A stretch of 33,959 nt of DNA from contig HF989906.1 in assembly GCA_000432255.1 (NCBI GenBank), forward strand, positions 1 through 33,959, in the 5' to 3' direction. A model generated the notes under the pieces. That model saw only the letters and a program-made list of their open reading frames with translations. It was not told the origin of the DNA and made no database searches. The DNA comes from Acholeplasma sp. CAG:878. GTDB taxonomy: Bacteria > Bacillota_I > Bacilli_A > RF39 > UBA660. Position numbers and translations under genes: made by a program. Position 1 is the stretch's first letter, and every line of letters starts with the position of its first letter. Positions 14,585-23,296 of the stretch are shown here, one piece after another.

Positions 14585-16730
14585 AACTTTCTCCTTTCAA
14601 TAATGAATAAACACTAGATAAATTAATGGTTTTAATAGATATAAAAGTAATTAAAAAATCTAAACTTAAAAATATAAATGGTATAAATACAATTTTTAAA
14701 CTTGCTTTTTTAATAAATACAAGTATCAAAATCGAAATTGCAACTGATATTAAAGTATTTTTTAAATTTCTTGTATATATTTCTTTAAATATATCATTGT
14801 TTTTGAAACCCAATAATTTTTTTACTAATATTTTCTTTTTTCTGCTTTTTATATAAAATTTTAACAATTGAAATGATATTAAGGTATAAACTGTAAAAGT
14901 TATAGTTACTGAAACAATTACAAATAATAATATAAGTCTACTTGTTAATATATCATCATTAAAATAATCTCTATAAGATACAAAACTATATTCAGTAAAC
15001 AAATCAGATAGTTTTAATTCATCAATATATTTACTTAAAATATCAGCTGTTTTATTTCTATCATTATCAACTAATTTAATTTTTAATCCTGTATTCATAC
15101 CATGACCAAAAGTACTTATGCCAAGACCATCAGCATATTCTTGATACTTAATTGTATCATTAATTACTCTTAAAACCCCACCATCTACATATTTAGAATT
15201 AATCAAATAAGTATCTATTTTCTGATTATCATACAAATAAACCTTAAATGTATAGTTATTATCAAATTGTAAATAATACTCATTCAATTCTATATGATTT
15301 TTTTTAAATTGTTCAATTATATTTTTTTGATTTTTTGGAAACAAATAACAAACACTAGTAATTGTATCTAATGAAATTTCATTTTCGTTAATATCATATA
15401 TTTTTATTTTTTCTTTTTTTAAGTAGTTTATATCAACTGAATCATACACAAGTCTACCAGCATTCATTTCTGAATGTATATATTTTTCAAAATCATCTTC
15501 AGTATATTTTGAACGGTCCATAAATCTCGCATAAAATGTTTCAAAATTATTTACGATATCCAAATATAATTTGTATTGTTTTTCATAATCAAACCCATTC
15601 TTTCCAAAAGCGTTATAACTTGCTAACACCCCATAGTCAAGTATATTTTTTGATTCATTATATAATTTTAATTTGTTATTTAAAATTTTTATATTGTCAT
15701 ATGCTATTACGCTAAAACATATAAGCATAATTGTCATTATAGATTTAAAAGCATAAGAAACTTTACTTATATTGTGAGTAGTATTTTGCATTTTTAATAT
15801 ATTAGAAATATTGTACTTTTTGTTAATTAATTTACAAGATAAAAGACTAATCAAATATGTCATAAATATAATTAATAAATTTACTAAAAATAAAATTAAT
15901 AAGTGCTTAAACGTAATATTTCTAATAAATATAATTGACAATAATAAAACTATTAACAGGCTAATAAAACACATTATAATATTTTTTCGAAGCATAACTT
16001 TATTAATTTTATTTAGGGAAAATCCCAATAATTTCATACAACCAATCTTTTTAGAATTATTATAATAATCATAAACTTGAAAAATAAAATAAAATAACAT
16101 TAAAAACAATAAACATCCAAATGTAATCATTGCTATGTAACTTTGAATATTAGAAGAAAATGATATAAAATTAGGATTATAACCTAATAATTCACTTACC
16201 TCATTTATAAAATTACTATAACAAGAAAAATCAGTATATAAAATAACATAATCACCAAATAAGTTATCTTTGTTTTCAAACATCGCATCCATTGTATAAT
16301 ATGTATATAAATTAGGTATCAATAAATCATTAATTATACCTATTTGCCTAGGATTTTCGTGTTTAAACGTTGATATAAAACTTAAATTGTCTCTTTCACC
16401 ATTTATTTTTTTTATTTTAAAATTTTTACTTAATAATGTTTCTAGAGTATCAATTTGAGCAACTGATATATAAATATTTGTTGCATTTTTATTTTTATAG
16501 TCATTATTATATTTCAACAAGATAATATTATATTTTTCAGAAATATTTTCAATTTCTTTTGTAATATTTACAATATCAATGTTAGAATTATAATCAATAG
16601 ACATCGTTTTAACATCATAACCTTTTAACCTAGTATAAAAACTAGATTCATAAAAATCCATAAATAAAATTGTCAAAGCACTTATTAAAAACATCATTAT
16701 AACAGATATTATTGTTGCAACTTTTCTCAT
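14577..16730 (-). CDS. Bacteriocin-associated FtsX-like integral membrane protein (7TM type), 717 aa
   Basis: The architecture is one N-terminal helix, an extracytoplasmic domain of about 160 residues, three or four helices (about 185-340), a second extracytoplasmic domain, and three C-terminal helices. FtsX-like coupling segments follow membrane helices twice: KKIGCMKLLGFSLNKI and KKILVKKLLGFKNNDIF. Size, layout and the partner ATPase fit the bacteriocin-associated 7TM family found with lactococcin-972-like systems. The start has AGGTGA and a consensus promoter 26 bases upstream. No lactococcin-972-like precursor was found beside it. Confidence 0.75.
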   Translation of the reverse strand: MRKVATIISVIMMFLISALTILFMDFYESSFYTRLKGYDVKTMSIDYNSNIDIVNITKEIENISEKYNIILLKYNNDYKNKNATNIYISVAQIDTLETLLSKNFKIKKINGERDNLSFISTFKHENPRQIGIINDLLIPNLYTYYTMDAMFENKDNLFGDYVILYTDFSCYSNFINEVSELLGYNPNFISFSSNIQSYIAMITFGCLLFLMLFYFIFQVYDYYNNSKKIGCMKLLGFSLNKINKVMLRKNIIMCFISLLIVLLLSIIFIRNITFKHLLILFLVNLLIIFMTYLISLLSCKLINKKYNISNILKMQNTTHNISKVSYAFKSIMTIMLICFSVIAYDNIKILNNKLKLYNESKNILDYGVLASYNAFGKNGFDYEKQYKLYLDIVNNFETFYARFMDRSKYTEDDFEKYIHSEMNAGRLVYDSVDINYLKKEKIKIYDINENEISLDTITSVCYLFPKNQKNIIEQFKKNHIELNEYYLQFDNNYTFKVYLYDNQKIDTYLINSKYVDGGVLRVINDTIKYQEYADGLGISTFGHGMNTGLKIKLVDNDRNKTADILSKYIDELKLSDLFTEYSFVSYRDYFNDDILTSRLILLFVIVSVTITFTVYTLISFQLLKFYIKSRKKKILVKKLLGFKNNDIFKEIYTRNLKNTLISVAISILILVFIKKASLKIVFIPFIFLSLDFLITFISIKTINLSSVYSLLKGESYD

Positions 16731-16755
16731 AATTTCACCTATTAAACTTAACTAA

Positions 16756-16784
16756 ATAGTAGCATTATTAATTATATTTGTCAA
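16756..16784 (-). promoter_or_regulatory. Promoter of the 7TM-ATPase-signal peptidase operon
   Basis: Perfect -35 TTGACA (16779-16784), 17-base spacer, -10 TACTAT (16756-16761) on the minus strand. It is one of the strongest promoters in the window. Confidence 0.82.
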
Positions 16785-16787
16785 TTC

Positions 16788-16808
16788 AAAAACCTAGATT
16801 TCTCTAGG
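16788..16808 (-). terminator. Terminator after the P-type ATPase/34-aa ORF
   Basis: The same CCTAGA-GAAA-TCTAGG hairpin as at 13510-13525, followed by TTTTTG on the minus strand. It isolates the ATPase gene from the promoter next to it. Confidence 0.72.
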
Positions 16809-16913
16809 TTAATTTATCGCATTACCATTAACATATAATTTATATATATTAAAATCTATATTACTATTAGTAGTATCTTCATTAGTAAAAATTGTTACAT
16901 AACTATCACTCAT
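16809..16913 (-). CDS. 34-aa ORF, possibly a gene remnant
   Basis: Begins MSDSYVTIFTNEDTTNSN and ends YKLYVNGNAIN. It starts seven bases after the P-type ATPase stop, with no clear ribosome binding site. LYVNG also occurs in the signal peptidase (NNLYVNGEEV), with 15 identical bases. Both genes end at the same terminator repeat, so this could be a decayed fragment from a duplication. It may equally be non-coding. Low confidence. Confidence 0.3.
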   Translation of the reverse strand: MSDSYVTIFTNEDTTNSNIDFNIYKLYVNGNAIN

Positions 16914-16920
16914 TAATAAA

Positions 16921-19470
16921 TTAATCTTTAAAATATTTTTTTAATAATGGTTTAAACATTTCATAAATGAATATAGACATTATATTTATTAGGAAAACTA
17001 CTATAATTGCTGAATAATCTATTACTGAAACATTAATTAATTGTCCTACTGGTGTTAGAAAGACTAATAACTCTATTACTAATATTAAAACTATTCCTAT
17101 ATTCATTTCTTTATTTGAAAATAATCCTTGTTTGATAATAGTTTGTTTTAAATTTCTACAAGATATTGCGTAAACTATTTCTTGTACTACCATTGAAAGT
17201 AAAGCAAGTGACATTGCTATATCTTGTCCATACATTTTTAAACTGATAAAATAAGTTCCTATTACAAATAAAGTTTCAATTAATGCTGAAGATAATATAC
17301 AAGATTTAATAAATGGTGTAAACAACGGTTTATTAATGCCTCTTGGTTTATTATCCATAATATCTTTTTCACTTTTTTCAAATGATAAACAAATACTTGG
17401 AATAGAATCAGTTACTAAATCTATAAATAAAATATAAATTGGTAAAAGAATAGTTTTTTTAGTTAACAATCCAATTATAATAGTAAATATCTCAGCAAAA
17501 TTACTTGATAGTGAGAACACTATATTATTTCTGATATTGTTGTATATTCTTCTTCCTTCTTCTACCGCTACTATAATTGTTGAAAAAGAATCATCCATTA
17601 AAACTATATCAGAAACTTCTTTCGTTACATCAGTACCAGTAATTCCCATTCCAACTCCAACATGAGCATTTTTAATAGCGGGAGCATCATTTACTCCATC
17701 TCCTGTCATTGCAACTATTTTATTATTTTGTTGTAATGCATTTACTATTCTTTCTTTATGAGTTGGATTTACTCTAGCATAAACAGAATATTTTTTTACG
17801 ATTTCTTTTAATTCGTTATCATTATAGCAGTCTAACTTGCAACCTAAAATTGCTTCATTGTCATTTTCAATAATTCCTACTTCTTTTGCAATAGAAATTG
17901 CCGTATCTATAGAATCTCCTGTAATCATAATAGGTCTTATTCCAGAATTTTTACATATTTCAACACTTCTTTTAACACCTAATCTTGGTGGGTCTATCAT
18001 TCCAATTATTCCAGCAAATATTAAATTGTTTTCTTCTTTTTCAATTTCTTCTATATTTTTTGGTATATTAGTTAACTCTTTATAAGCAAATCCAAGTGTT
18101 CTTAAAGCTTTTCTTGCTAAAATGCGTTCATTCTCTTTTATATTACAAATACTTTTTTCATTTAAACTACATTTTTCAATTATGTTGTCAATACTACCCT
18201 TACATAACAAATAAACTTTATCTTCTATTATATTTATAGTAGTTAACATTTTTCTTTCACTATCAAAAGGTATATCTAATAATCTTTTATTTTGTTTTCT
18301 TAAAATTAAAGGATTTATATTTTTTTTGTAAAGATAATCATATAAACAAGTTTCTGTTGGATCACCTACATATTTGTCTTTATAAATTAATCCATCATTA
18401 CATAAAGCACATATATAGTTTAACATTTTTTCATTATAAATTATTTCTTCTTTAACTGTCATTTGGTTTTGGGTTATAGTTCCTGTTTTATCAGAACAAA
18501 TAATATCAATTGCACCTAATGTTTCAACTGCTTGCATTTGTTTAACAACTGTTTTCTTTTTAGCTAAGTTGGAAATTCCAATTGATAATGTGATTGTTAT
18601 AACTGCAGGCAATCCTTCAGGAATTGCTGCAACAGCAAGTGAAGAAATTAACATTATAGTATCTAATAATGTATAATTATTTATTAAAGATAATATAAAA
18701 ACAAATACTAAAATTATAAAAACAATTATAGTTATGCCTTTACTAATTTCTTTGATTTTTAATTGAAGTGGAGTTTCTAGAGGAGCATTTATATTAAGTG
18801 ATGAAGCAATTTTTCCTATTTCAGAATTCATTCCGGTATTTAAAACCACACCTATTGCCTTACCACTAGTTATACTAGTTCCTTGAAATAACATATTTTT
18901 TTGTTCTTGAATTATTAAATTTTCTTTTAAAGTATTACTACATTTTTCTACTGAAACACTTTCCCCTGTTAATGGAGATTCATCAACTTTTAAATTTTCA
19001 GAAGAAATGATTCTAATATCTGCTGGTATTAAATTACCAGATTCTAAAATAACTATATCACCAGGCACCAAAATACTTGGGTCAGCAATTATAATTTTTC
19101 CATTTCTTTTTACTTTGCATGTTGATGTTTCATATTTTTTAAGTCCCTTAATTACTGAAGTTGCTTTTTCTTCTTGAATAAAACCTACTGTTGCATTTAT
19201 TAAAACAACTACTAAAATTACAATTGTATCTGTATACTCATGAGAATAAAGTCTACCATATATATATAATAGTAAAGCTACTATCAAAAGTATAATTACC
19301 ATAATATCTTTAAATTGTTTAAGAAATTTTATAATTAAATTTTTTTCTTTCTTTTCGGTTAATAAATTTTTACCATACTTTTTTAATCTTTCATTAGCTT
19401 CTTCTTCCGTTAATCCATTGATATTGCTGTTTAAATCTATTAACACATCATCTACATCTTTTGAATACAT
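16921..19470 (-). CDS. Calcium-type cation-transporting P-type ATPase
   Basis: An 849-aa P2-type ATPase. ATG 19470 follows GGAGGATG; the longer frame is not used. In order it has the N-terminal cation ATPase domain, actuator motif LTGES, TM4 PEGLPAV, and phosphorylation site DKTGTIT (Asp about 326). Next come the hinge motif MTGDGVNDAP, TM5 SSNFAEIF and TM6 DLVTDSIP. The Glu in TM4, Asn and Glu in TM5, and Thr-Asp in TM6 correspond to Ca2+ ligands of SERCA, though the first TM6 ligand is Asp rather than Asn. It likely pumps Ca2+ out, possibly also Mn2+. Confidence 0.88.
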   Translation of the reverse strand: MYSKDVDDVLIDLNSNINGLTEEEANERLKKYGKNLLTEKKEKNLIIKFLKQFKDIMVIILLIVALLLYIYGRLYSHEYTDTIVILVVVLINATVGFIQEEKATSVIKGLKKYETSTCKVKRNGKIIIADPSILVPGDIVILESGNLIPADIRIISSENLKVDESPLTGESVSVEKCSNTLKENLIIQEQKNMLFQGTSITSGKAIGVVLNTGMNSEIGKIASSLNINAPLETPLQLKIKEISKGITIIVFIILVFVFILSLINNYTLLDTIMLISSLAVAAIPEGLPAVITITLSIGISNLAKKKTVVKQMQAVETLGAIDIICSDKTGTITQNQMTVKEEIIYNEKMLNYICALCNDGLIYKDKYVGDPTETCLYDYLYKKNINPLILRKQNKRLLDIPFDSERKMLTTINIIEDKVYLLCKGSIDNIIEKCSLNEKSICNIKENERILARKALRTLGFAYKELTNIPKNIEEIEKEENNLIFAGIIGMIDPPRLGVKRSVEICKNSGIRPIMITGDSIDTAISIAKEVGIIENDNEAILGCKLDCYNDNELKEIVKKYSVYARVNPTHKERIVNALQQNNKIVAMTGDGVNDAPAIKNAHVGVGMGITGTDVTKEVSDIVLMDDSFSTIIVAVEEGRRIYNNIRNNIVFSLSSNFAEIFTIIIGLLTKKTILLPIYILFIDLVTDSIPSICLSFEKSEKDIMDNKPRGINKPLFTPFIKSCILSSALIETLFVIGTYFISLKMYGQDIAMSLALLSMVVQEIVYAISCRNLKQTIIKQGLFSNKEMNIGIVLILVIELLVFLTPVGQLINVSVIDYSAIIVVFLINIMSIFIYEMFKPLLKKYFKD

Positions 19471-19526
19471 AATACATCCTCCAATTGTTATATAATTTAA
19501 TTTTATCATAAATTAATATATTTTTT

Positions 19527-19559
19527 TAAAAAACTTTAAGTAATTTATCTACCTAAAGT
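19527..19559 (-). terminator. Terminator of rsgA
   Basis: On the minus strand ACTTTAGGTA pairs with TACTTAAAGT (one G.U) around a 7-base loop, followed by about six T. The plus strand has an A-C mismatch at the same place. Confidence 0.65.
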
Positions 19560-19584
19560 AAAATATAGTTTTTATAAATTTCAA

Positions 19585-20670
19585 TTAATTTTGATTATCT
19601 GAAAATATAGTTGTTAAAATATCTTCATAATTTTTAGAAGCAAGTAAATCACTCATAATTCTCAAGTAACTTTCGTATCTATCTAAATCAATTAAGCCTT
19701 TTTTTAATGCCATCTTCACTCCACATGATTGATAAGGTTCTTTATAATGTATACAATTATTATATTTACACTTATCTTTCCATAAATTTAATTCAGGAAA
19801 ATAATCTTGTAGTTCTATAGGTTCAAAAGAAGAAACATCTAAACTACGAATTCCAGGTGTATCTATTATTGAAGAATTATCATTCCATACATAATATTTA
19901 GATGTAGTTGTAGTATGTCTTCCTCTTTTTGATTTATCACTCACATTATTAGTTTTAATTTTATGTTCATCCATAATAGCATTTGTTAATGAACTCTTTC
20001 CAACTCCACTTCCTCCTACAAAAATTGCTTGTTTTCCATTTAAATACGTTTTCATTTCGTCAATACCAATATTATTATATGTAGAAGTCTCTACTACTTT
20101 AATTCCAAGCTTTCTATATACACTTAATATTTCATCTTCTTTGTCTGTTTTTAAATCACATTTATTTAGACAAATTATTGCAGGAATTTTACTATTTTCT
20201 AAGATTATTAGATATCTATCGATAAATTTTGGATGTAGCGGTGGTTCTTTTGAAGCTACCACTATAACTGCTAAATCTATATTTGCCGCTATATTTTTTG
20301 TTAAGCCAACAGCATCTAATCTTGTACTATCTTTTTTTACTCTAGATAATAAAGAAGTTCTTTTTAACACGTTTTCTATAATATAGTTGTTATTTTTCTT
20401 ACTAAGCACAACTTTATCGCCAGGAAAAATTACTTGATTACATACTAAATTTAAATTGCCTCTTAGTTTTGCAATAACTATTGAATTATTATATATAATA
20501 TAAGCATCATTATACCTAACTTCAATAGCAATGCCATAATTATCTGAATAATCAATAATTAAATTATTATTTTCATTATTCTTTCTAATTGAATATTTAT
20601 CTTTAATTCTTTGCTTTTTTTCCAAACTTTTTTTAGTTTTAAAACTATCTCTTGCATTATAATGTGGCAT
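19585..20670 (-). CDS. rsgA: Ribosome small subunit-dependent GTPase A (RsgA/YloQ)
   Basis: A 361-aa protein starting MPHYNARDSF at ATG 20670 behind AGGTGA. A lysine-rich N-terminal extension of about 35 residues precedes the OB fold. A circularly permuted GTPase domain follows: G4 NKCD (169-172), G1 GGSGVGKS (219-226), G3 DTPG (270-273). The C-terminal zinc domain has Cys301, Cys306, His308 and Cys316. It checks late 30S assembly. It stands alone here, not next to the PrkC/PrpC genes seen in many Firmicutes. A terminator follows. Confidence 0.95.
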   Translation of the reverse strand: MPHYNARDSFKTKKSLEKKQRIKDKYSIRKNNENNNLIIDYSDNYGIAIEVRYNDAYIIYNNSIVIAKLRGNLNLVCNQVIFPGDKVVLSKKNNNYIIENVLKRTSLLSRVKKDSTRLDAVGLTKNIAANIDLAVIVVASKEPPLHPKFIDRYLIILENSKIPAIICLNKCDLKTDKEDEILSVYRKLGIKVVETSTYNNIGIDEMKTYLNGKQAIFVGGSGVGKSSLTNAIMDEHKIKTNNVSDKSKRGRHTTTTSKYYVWNDNSSIIDTPGIRSLDVSSFEPIELQDYFPELNLWKDKCKYNNCIHYKEPYQSCGVKMALKKGLIDLDRYESYLRIMSDLLASKNYEDILTTIFSDNQN

Positions 20671-20701
20671 ATAAATCACCTAATAATTATTATATCATAT
20701 T

Positions 20702-20730
20702 AAAAAAGGCAGATTTATAATTTTCTGCTT
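20702..20730 (-). terminator. Terminator of dgkA copy 2
   Basis: GCAGA/TCTGC stem on the minus strand with a 10-base loop followed by CTTTTTT. It begins at the stop codon of the kinase gene. Confidence 0.65.
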
Positions 20731-21109
20731 AAATATTTATAATTTTTATTATTAAATTTATAATTTTAGGAATAAATATAATAACTCCAACTATGATAGA
20801 GCCAATTGCAAATACTAAAACCCCACCGGCTGATATATCTTTTGCTCTTTTTGCTTTTTCATTAATTTTTGGCATTGCTAAGTCAACAGCAATTTCAATA
20901 GCGGTATTGAATAATTCCCCACCAATAACTATTGCAAACCAACCAACACATACTACCCATTCCCATGTTTTTAATTTTAGAATTATTCCTAAAATGGTAA
21001 CGATTGATGCGACTGCAACATGAATTTTTATATTTCTTTCTGTTTTAAAAGCACTTCCTATGCCAGTTAAAGCATATCTAAAACTATCGATTAACTTTTT
21101 ATTCTTCAT
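20729..21109 (-). CDS. Diacylglycerol/undecaprenol kinase (DgkA family), copy 2
   Basis: A 126-aa protein starting MKNKKLIDSFRYALTGIG, with AAGAG before ATG 21109. Three membrane helices. The signature ELFNTAIEIAVDLAMPKINEKAKRAKDISAGGV is canonical. Compared with copy 1 at 7169-7558 it has the standard AVD element. It overlaps the PAP2 phosphatase gene by 11 bases, so a lipid kinase and a lipid (pyro)phosphatase are co-expressed. That suggests recycling of undecaprenol/undecaprenyl phosphate. Confidence 0.9.
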   Translation of the reverse strand: MKNKKLIDSFRYALTGIGSAFKTERNIKIHVAVASIVTILGIILKLKTWEWVVCVGWFAIVIGGELFNTAIEIAVDLAMPKINEKAKRAKDISAGGVLVFAIGSIIVGVIIFIPKIINLIIKIINI

Positions 21110-21752
21110 TTTTCTCTTTTTCAAATACAAGTTTATTTGCAAAATTTATATATAATACTAGATATGATATAGATACTAAAAATCCTGCACAAACATCACT
21201 TGTATAATGAACTCCTAAATAAATTCTACTAATACCAATCATTATTATTAATATTGATAAAAAACTAATTAAAAATGTTTTTAAATATTTATTTTTAACA
21301 TTTTTATAAATTAAATAAATTAAAAATCCATAAAATGCCATACTTATCATTGAATGACCAGATGGAAAACTATATCCAGTTTCATTAATAATTTTAAATT
21401 CTGTTGGCCTAGGACGTTGTAAAACAAATTTAAGTAATTGATTTAATATAGTAATCGTAACTAAATTTATTCCAATTAATAAACTTGTTTTTTTATTTTT
21501 AATTGTCATGAATAAAAGCAAAGTTAATGATAATAAACAAGTAGCACTACCAAACCAAGTTATAATTTTAATAATTGGCGTTAGGGAATTACGAATTATA
21601 TAAGTTGATACAAATTTATAACCGATTATATCGCCATTCATGATTTCATGATTAAATACATCTTCGGCTAAAGCAAGAAATAATATTAAACAAATAAAAC
21701 AGATGAACCACTTATAATTATTAAAAATTGTTTTCTTTATTTTTTCAAACAT
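21099..21752 (-). CDS. PAP2 family phosphatase (possible undecaprenyl-diphosphatase)
   Basis: A 217-aa membrane protein, start ATG 21752 behind GGAAGTG. The three phosphatase motifs are intact: KFVLQRPRP (motif 1), SFPSGHSM (motif 2) and SRIYLGVHYTSDV (motif 3). Five or six helices are predicted. Members act on lipid phosphates such as undecaprenyl pyrophosphate (BcrC) or phosphatidylglycerol phosphate; the pairing with dgkA favours a lipid-carrier role. The 263 bases upstream (21753-22015) contain only the dacA terminator and no gene I can support. Confidence 0.88.
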   Translation of the reverse strand: MFEKIKKTIFNNYKWFICFICLILFLALAEDVFNHEIMNGDIIGYKFVSTYIIRNSLTPIIKIITWFGSATCLLSLTLLLFMTIKNKKTSLLIGINLVTITILNQLLKFVLQRPRPTEFKIINETGYSFPSGHSMISMAFYGFLIYLIYKNVKNKYLKTFLISFLSILIIMIGISRIYLGVHYTSDVCAGFLVSISYLVLYINFANKLVFEKEKNEE

Positions 21753-21975
21753 ATTTTCACTTCCAAAATTAATATAATAAATATTTTTTACCAGTAAATT
21801 ATAACACAATATAATAAAAAAATCAAAACAATTACAAAATTAAAGATAACAATTTATTTGAAACATATAATATAAAAAATAGTTTAATTTAAACAGAATA
21901 TTTTAGTTATCTAATAGATATTGAAAATATTCATAATTAAATAATATTAATGTTTTTGATAAAGATATGATTAAT

Positions 21976-22009
21976 AAAAAATATCTAGAACTAATTCTAA
22001 ATATTTTTT
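21976..22009 (-). terminator. Terminator of dacA
   Basis: An interrupted stem (aaaaaatat, one mismatch, tagaa; loop ctaa; complementary arm) with T runs on both strands. It sits six bases after the dacA stop, so it is effectively bidirectional. Confidence 0.65.
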
Positions 22010-22015
22010 GTTAAA

Positions 22016-23158
22016 TTATATACTTAAAGTGTCTTTTAAATTTTTCCAAAAAACTTCAAAAATGTTGGCTTTTGATACATTTTCAGAAACTGTTAGTGGA
22101 ACCGATTTAATAACGACTCCGTTTTGCTTTAAAGTTAATTTTCCAATAAGATTGCCTATATTTATTGGAGCAATTAGTTTATCTACCTCAATATCATATG
22201 TTACATTATCCATTTTTTCAGCTTTTTTATGTAATATTGTTACATCTTCTATAGGCGCTACCTTTATTTTGTTAACCTTACCCTTATCTACATCATACTC
22301 TCCTAAATCAGTGTCTTTCGTTACTACTTTATCTAATGCGTACTGTGCATATACATAATCAAATATGCTAGATACTTCACTACTTCTTGTATTACTATCA
22401 GGTTCTCCCATAACAACAGCAATAATTCTCATACCATCGATATTAGCTGTTGCAGTTAAACAGTGCCCTGCTTCACTTGTATAACCAGTCTTTAGCCCAT
22501 CAACACCATCATAAAATCTAACTAATTTATTTGTATTGACTAACCAAAAAGCTCTATCTGTACCTTTTCGCAAATAATCTTCATAAATAGATGTAAACTC
22601 TAATATTTTAGGATGTTTAACTAATTCTTTAGCAATCATAGCCATATCATAAGCACTTGAATAATGATTAACATCATCTAAACCATGAACATTTTTAAAG
22701 TTTGTGTCATTTAAACCTAACTCTTTTGCTCTTTCGTTCATCATTGCAACAAATGCTTCTTCAGTACCACCTATTTTTTCAGCCATAGCAACAGCCGCAT
22801 CATTCCCACTTGCAACAGCAATCCCTTTAAGCAAATCATTAACGCTCATTTTCTCTCCTGTTTCAAGTAGGATTTGACTTCCTCCCATACTTGAAGCATT
22901 GCTTGATACTGTAACCATATCATCTAAATTTATTATTCCTTTTTCAACAGACTCAATAATCAATAACATAGTCATCATTTTTGTCATACTGGCAGGGTGA
23001 AGTTTTTCATGACTATTTCTCTCATAAATTATACTTCCTGTACTTGGTTCCATAACAAGTACTGATTTTGCTTTTGGAGCAAGTAAAACATCTTCGGCTT
23101 TAACAAAAACAGGAATTATAAACATAAAGCAAGATAAAAACAAAAATACTCTTTTCAA
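22016..23158 (-). CDS. dacA: D-alanyl-D-alanine carboxypeptidase, DacA/DacF (PBP5) type
   Basis: A 380-aa S11 serine peptidase trimming the terminal D-Ala of peptidoglycan stem peptides. The signal peptide spans residues 1-20/21 (cut near VKA-ED). Active site motifs are S57-M-T-K60, S117-G-N119 and K223-T-G225. A C-terminal PBP5-like domain ends with an amphipathic helix (FEVFWKNLKDTLSI) that would tether it to the membrane. The start codon is TTG, supported by AGGTGAT and by the immediate signal peptide. It is divergent from the VanY-type gene at 23297. Confidence 0.95.
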   Translation of the reverse strand: MKRVFLFLSCFMFIIPVFVKAEDVLLAPKAKSVLVMEPSTGSIIYERNSHEKLHPASMTKMMTMLLIIESVEKGIINLDDMVTVSSNASSMGGSQILLETGEKMSVNDLLKGIAVASGNDAAVAMAEKIGGTEEAFVAMMNERAKELGLNDTNFKNVHGLDDVNHYSSAYDMAMIAKELVKHPKILEFTSIYEDYLRKGTDRAFWLVNTNKLVRFYDGVDGLKTGYTSEAGHCLTATANIDGMRIIAVVMGEPDSNTRSSEVSSIFDYVYAQYALDKVVTKDTDLGEYDVDKGKVNKIKVAPIEDVTILHKKAEKMDNVTYDIEVDKLIAPINIGNLIGKLTLKQNGVVIKSVPLTVSENVSKANIFEVFWKNLKDTLSI

Positions 23159-23244
23159 TTAAATCACCTAATAAAAAATATGTCATTTTTTTTAGATTAT
23201 GTTACAATCTTTTACAACTTTTAAAAAGTATTTAATGCTTTTTA

Positions 23245-23273
23245 TAGACATTAAAAGTTTACTATAGTATAAT
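23245..23273 (+). promoter_or_regulatory. Promoter of the VanY-type gene
   Basis: TAGACA (one mismatch from consensus) at 23245-23250, 17-base spacer, perfect TATAAT at 23268-23273, 23 bases before the ATG. Confidence 0.7.
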
Positions 23274-23296
23274 TTTATTTAAGGAACGGTGATTAA

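Larger units (their letters stand above)
16747..16813. repeat. Intergenic repeat copy 2 (promoter plus terminator)
   Basis: Counterpart of 13448-13530. Promoter and terminator lie closer together here, and the identical cctagatttctctaggttaa end follows the 34-aa ORF. Confidence 0.7.

Noticed and set aside
21753..21975. Possible small gene in the gap between PAP2 and dacA
   Set aside because: Only very short frames without ribosome binding sites; I see nothing but the dacA terminator at its edge.
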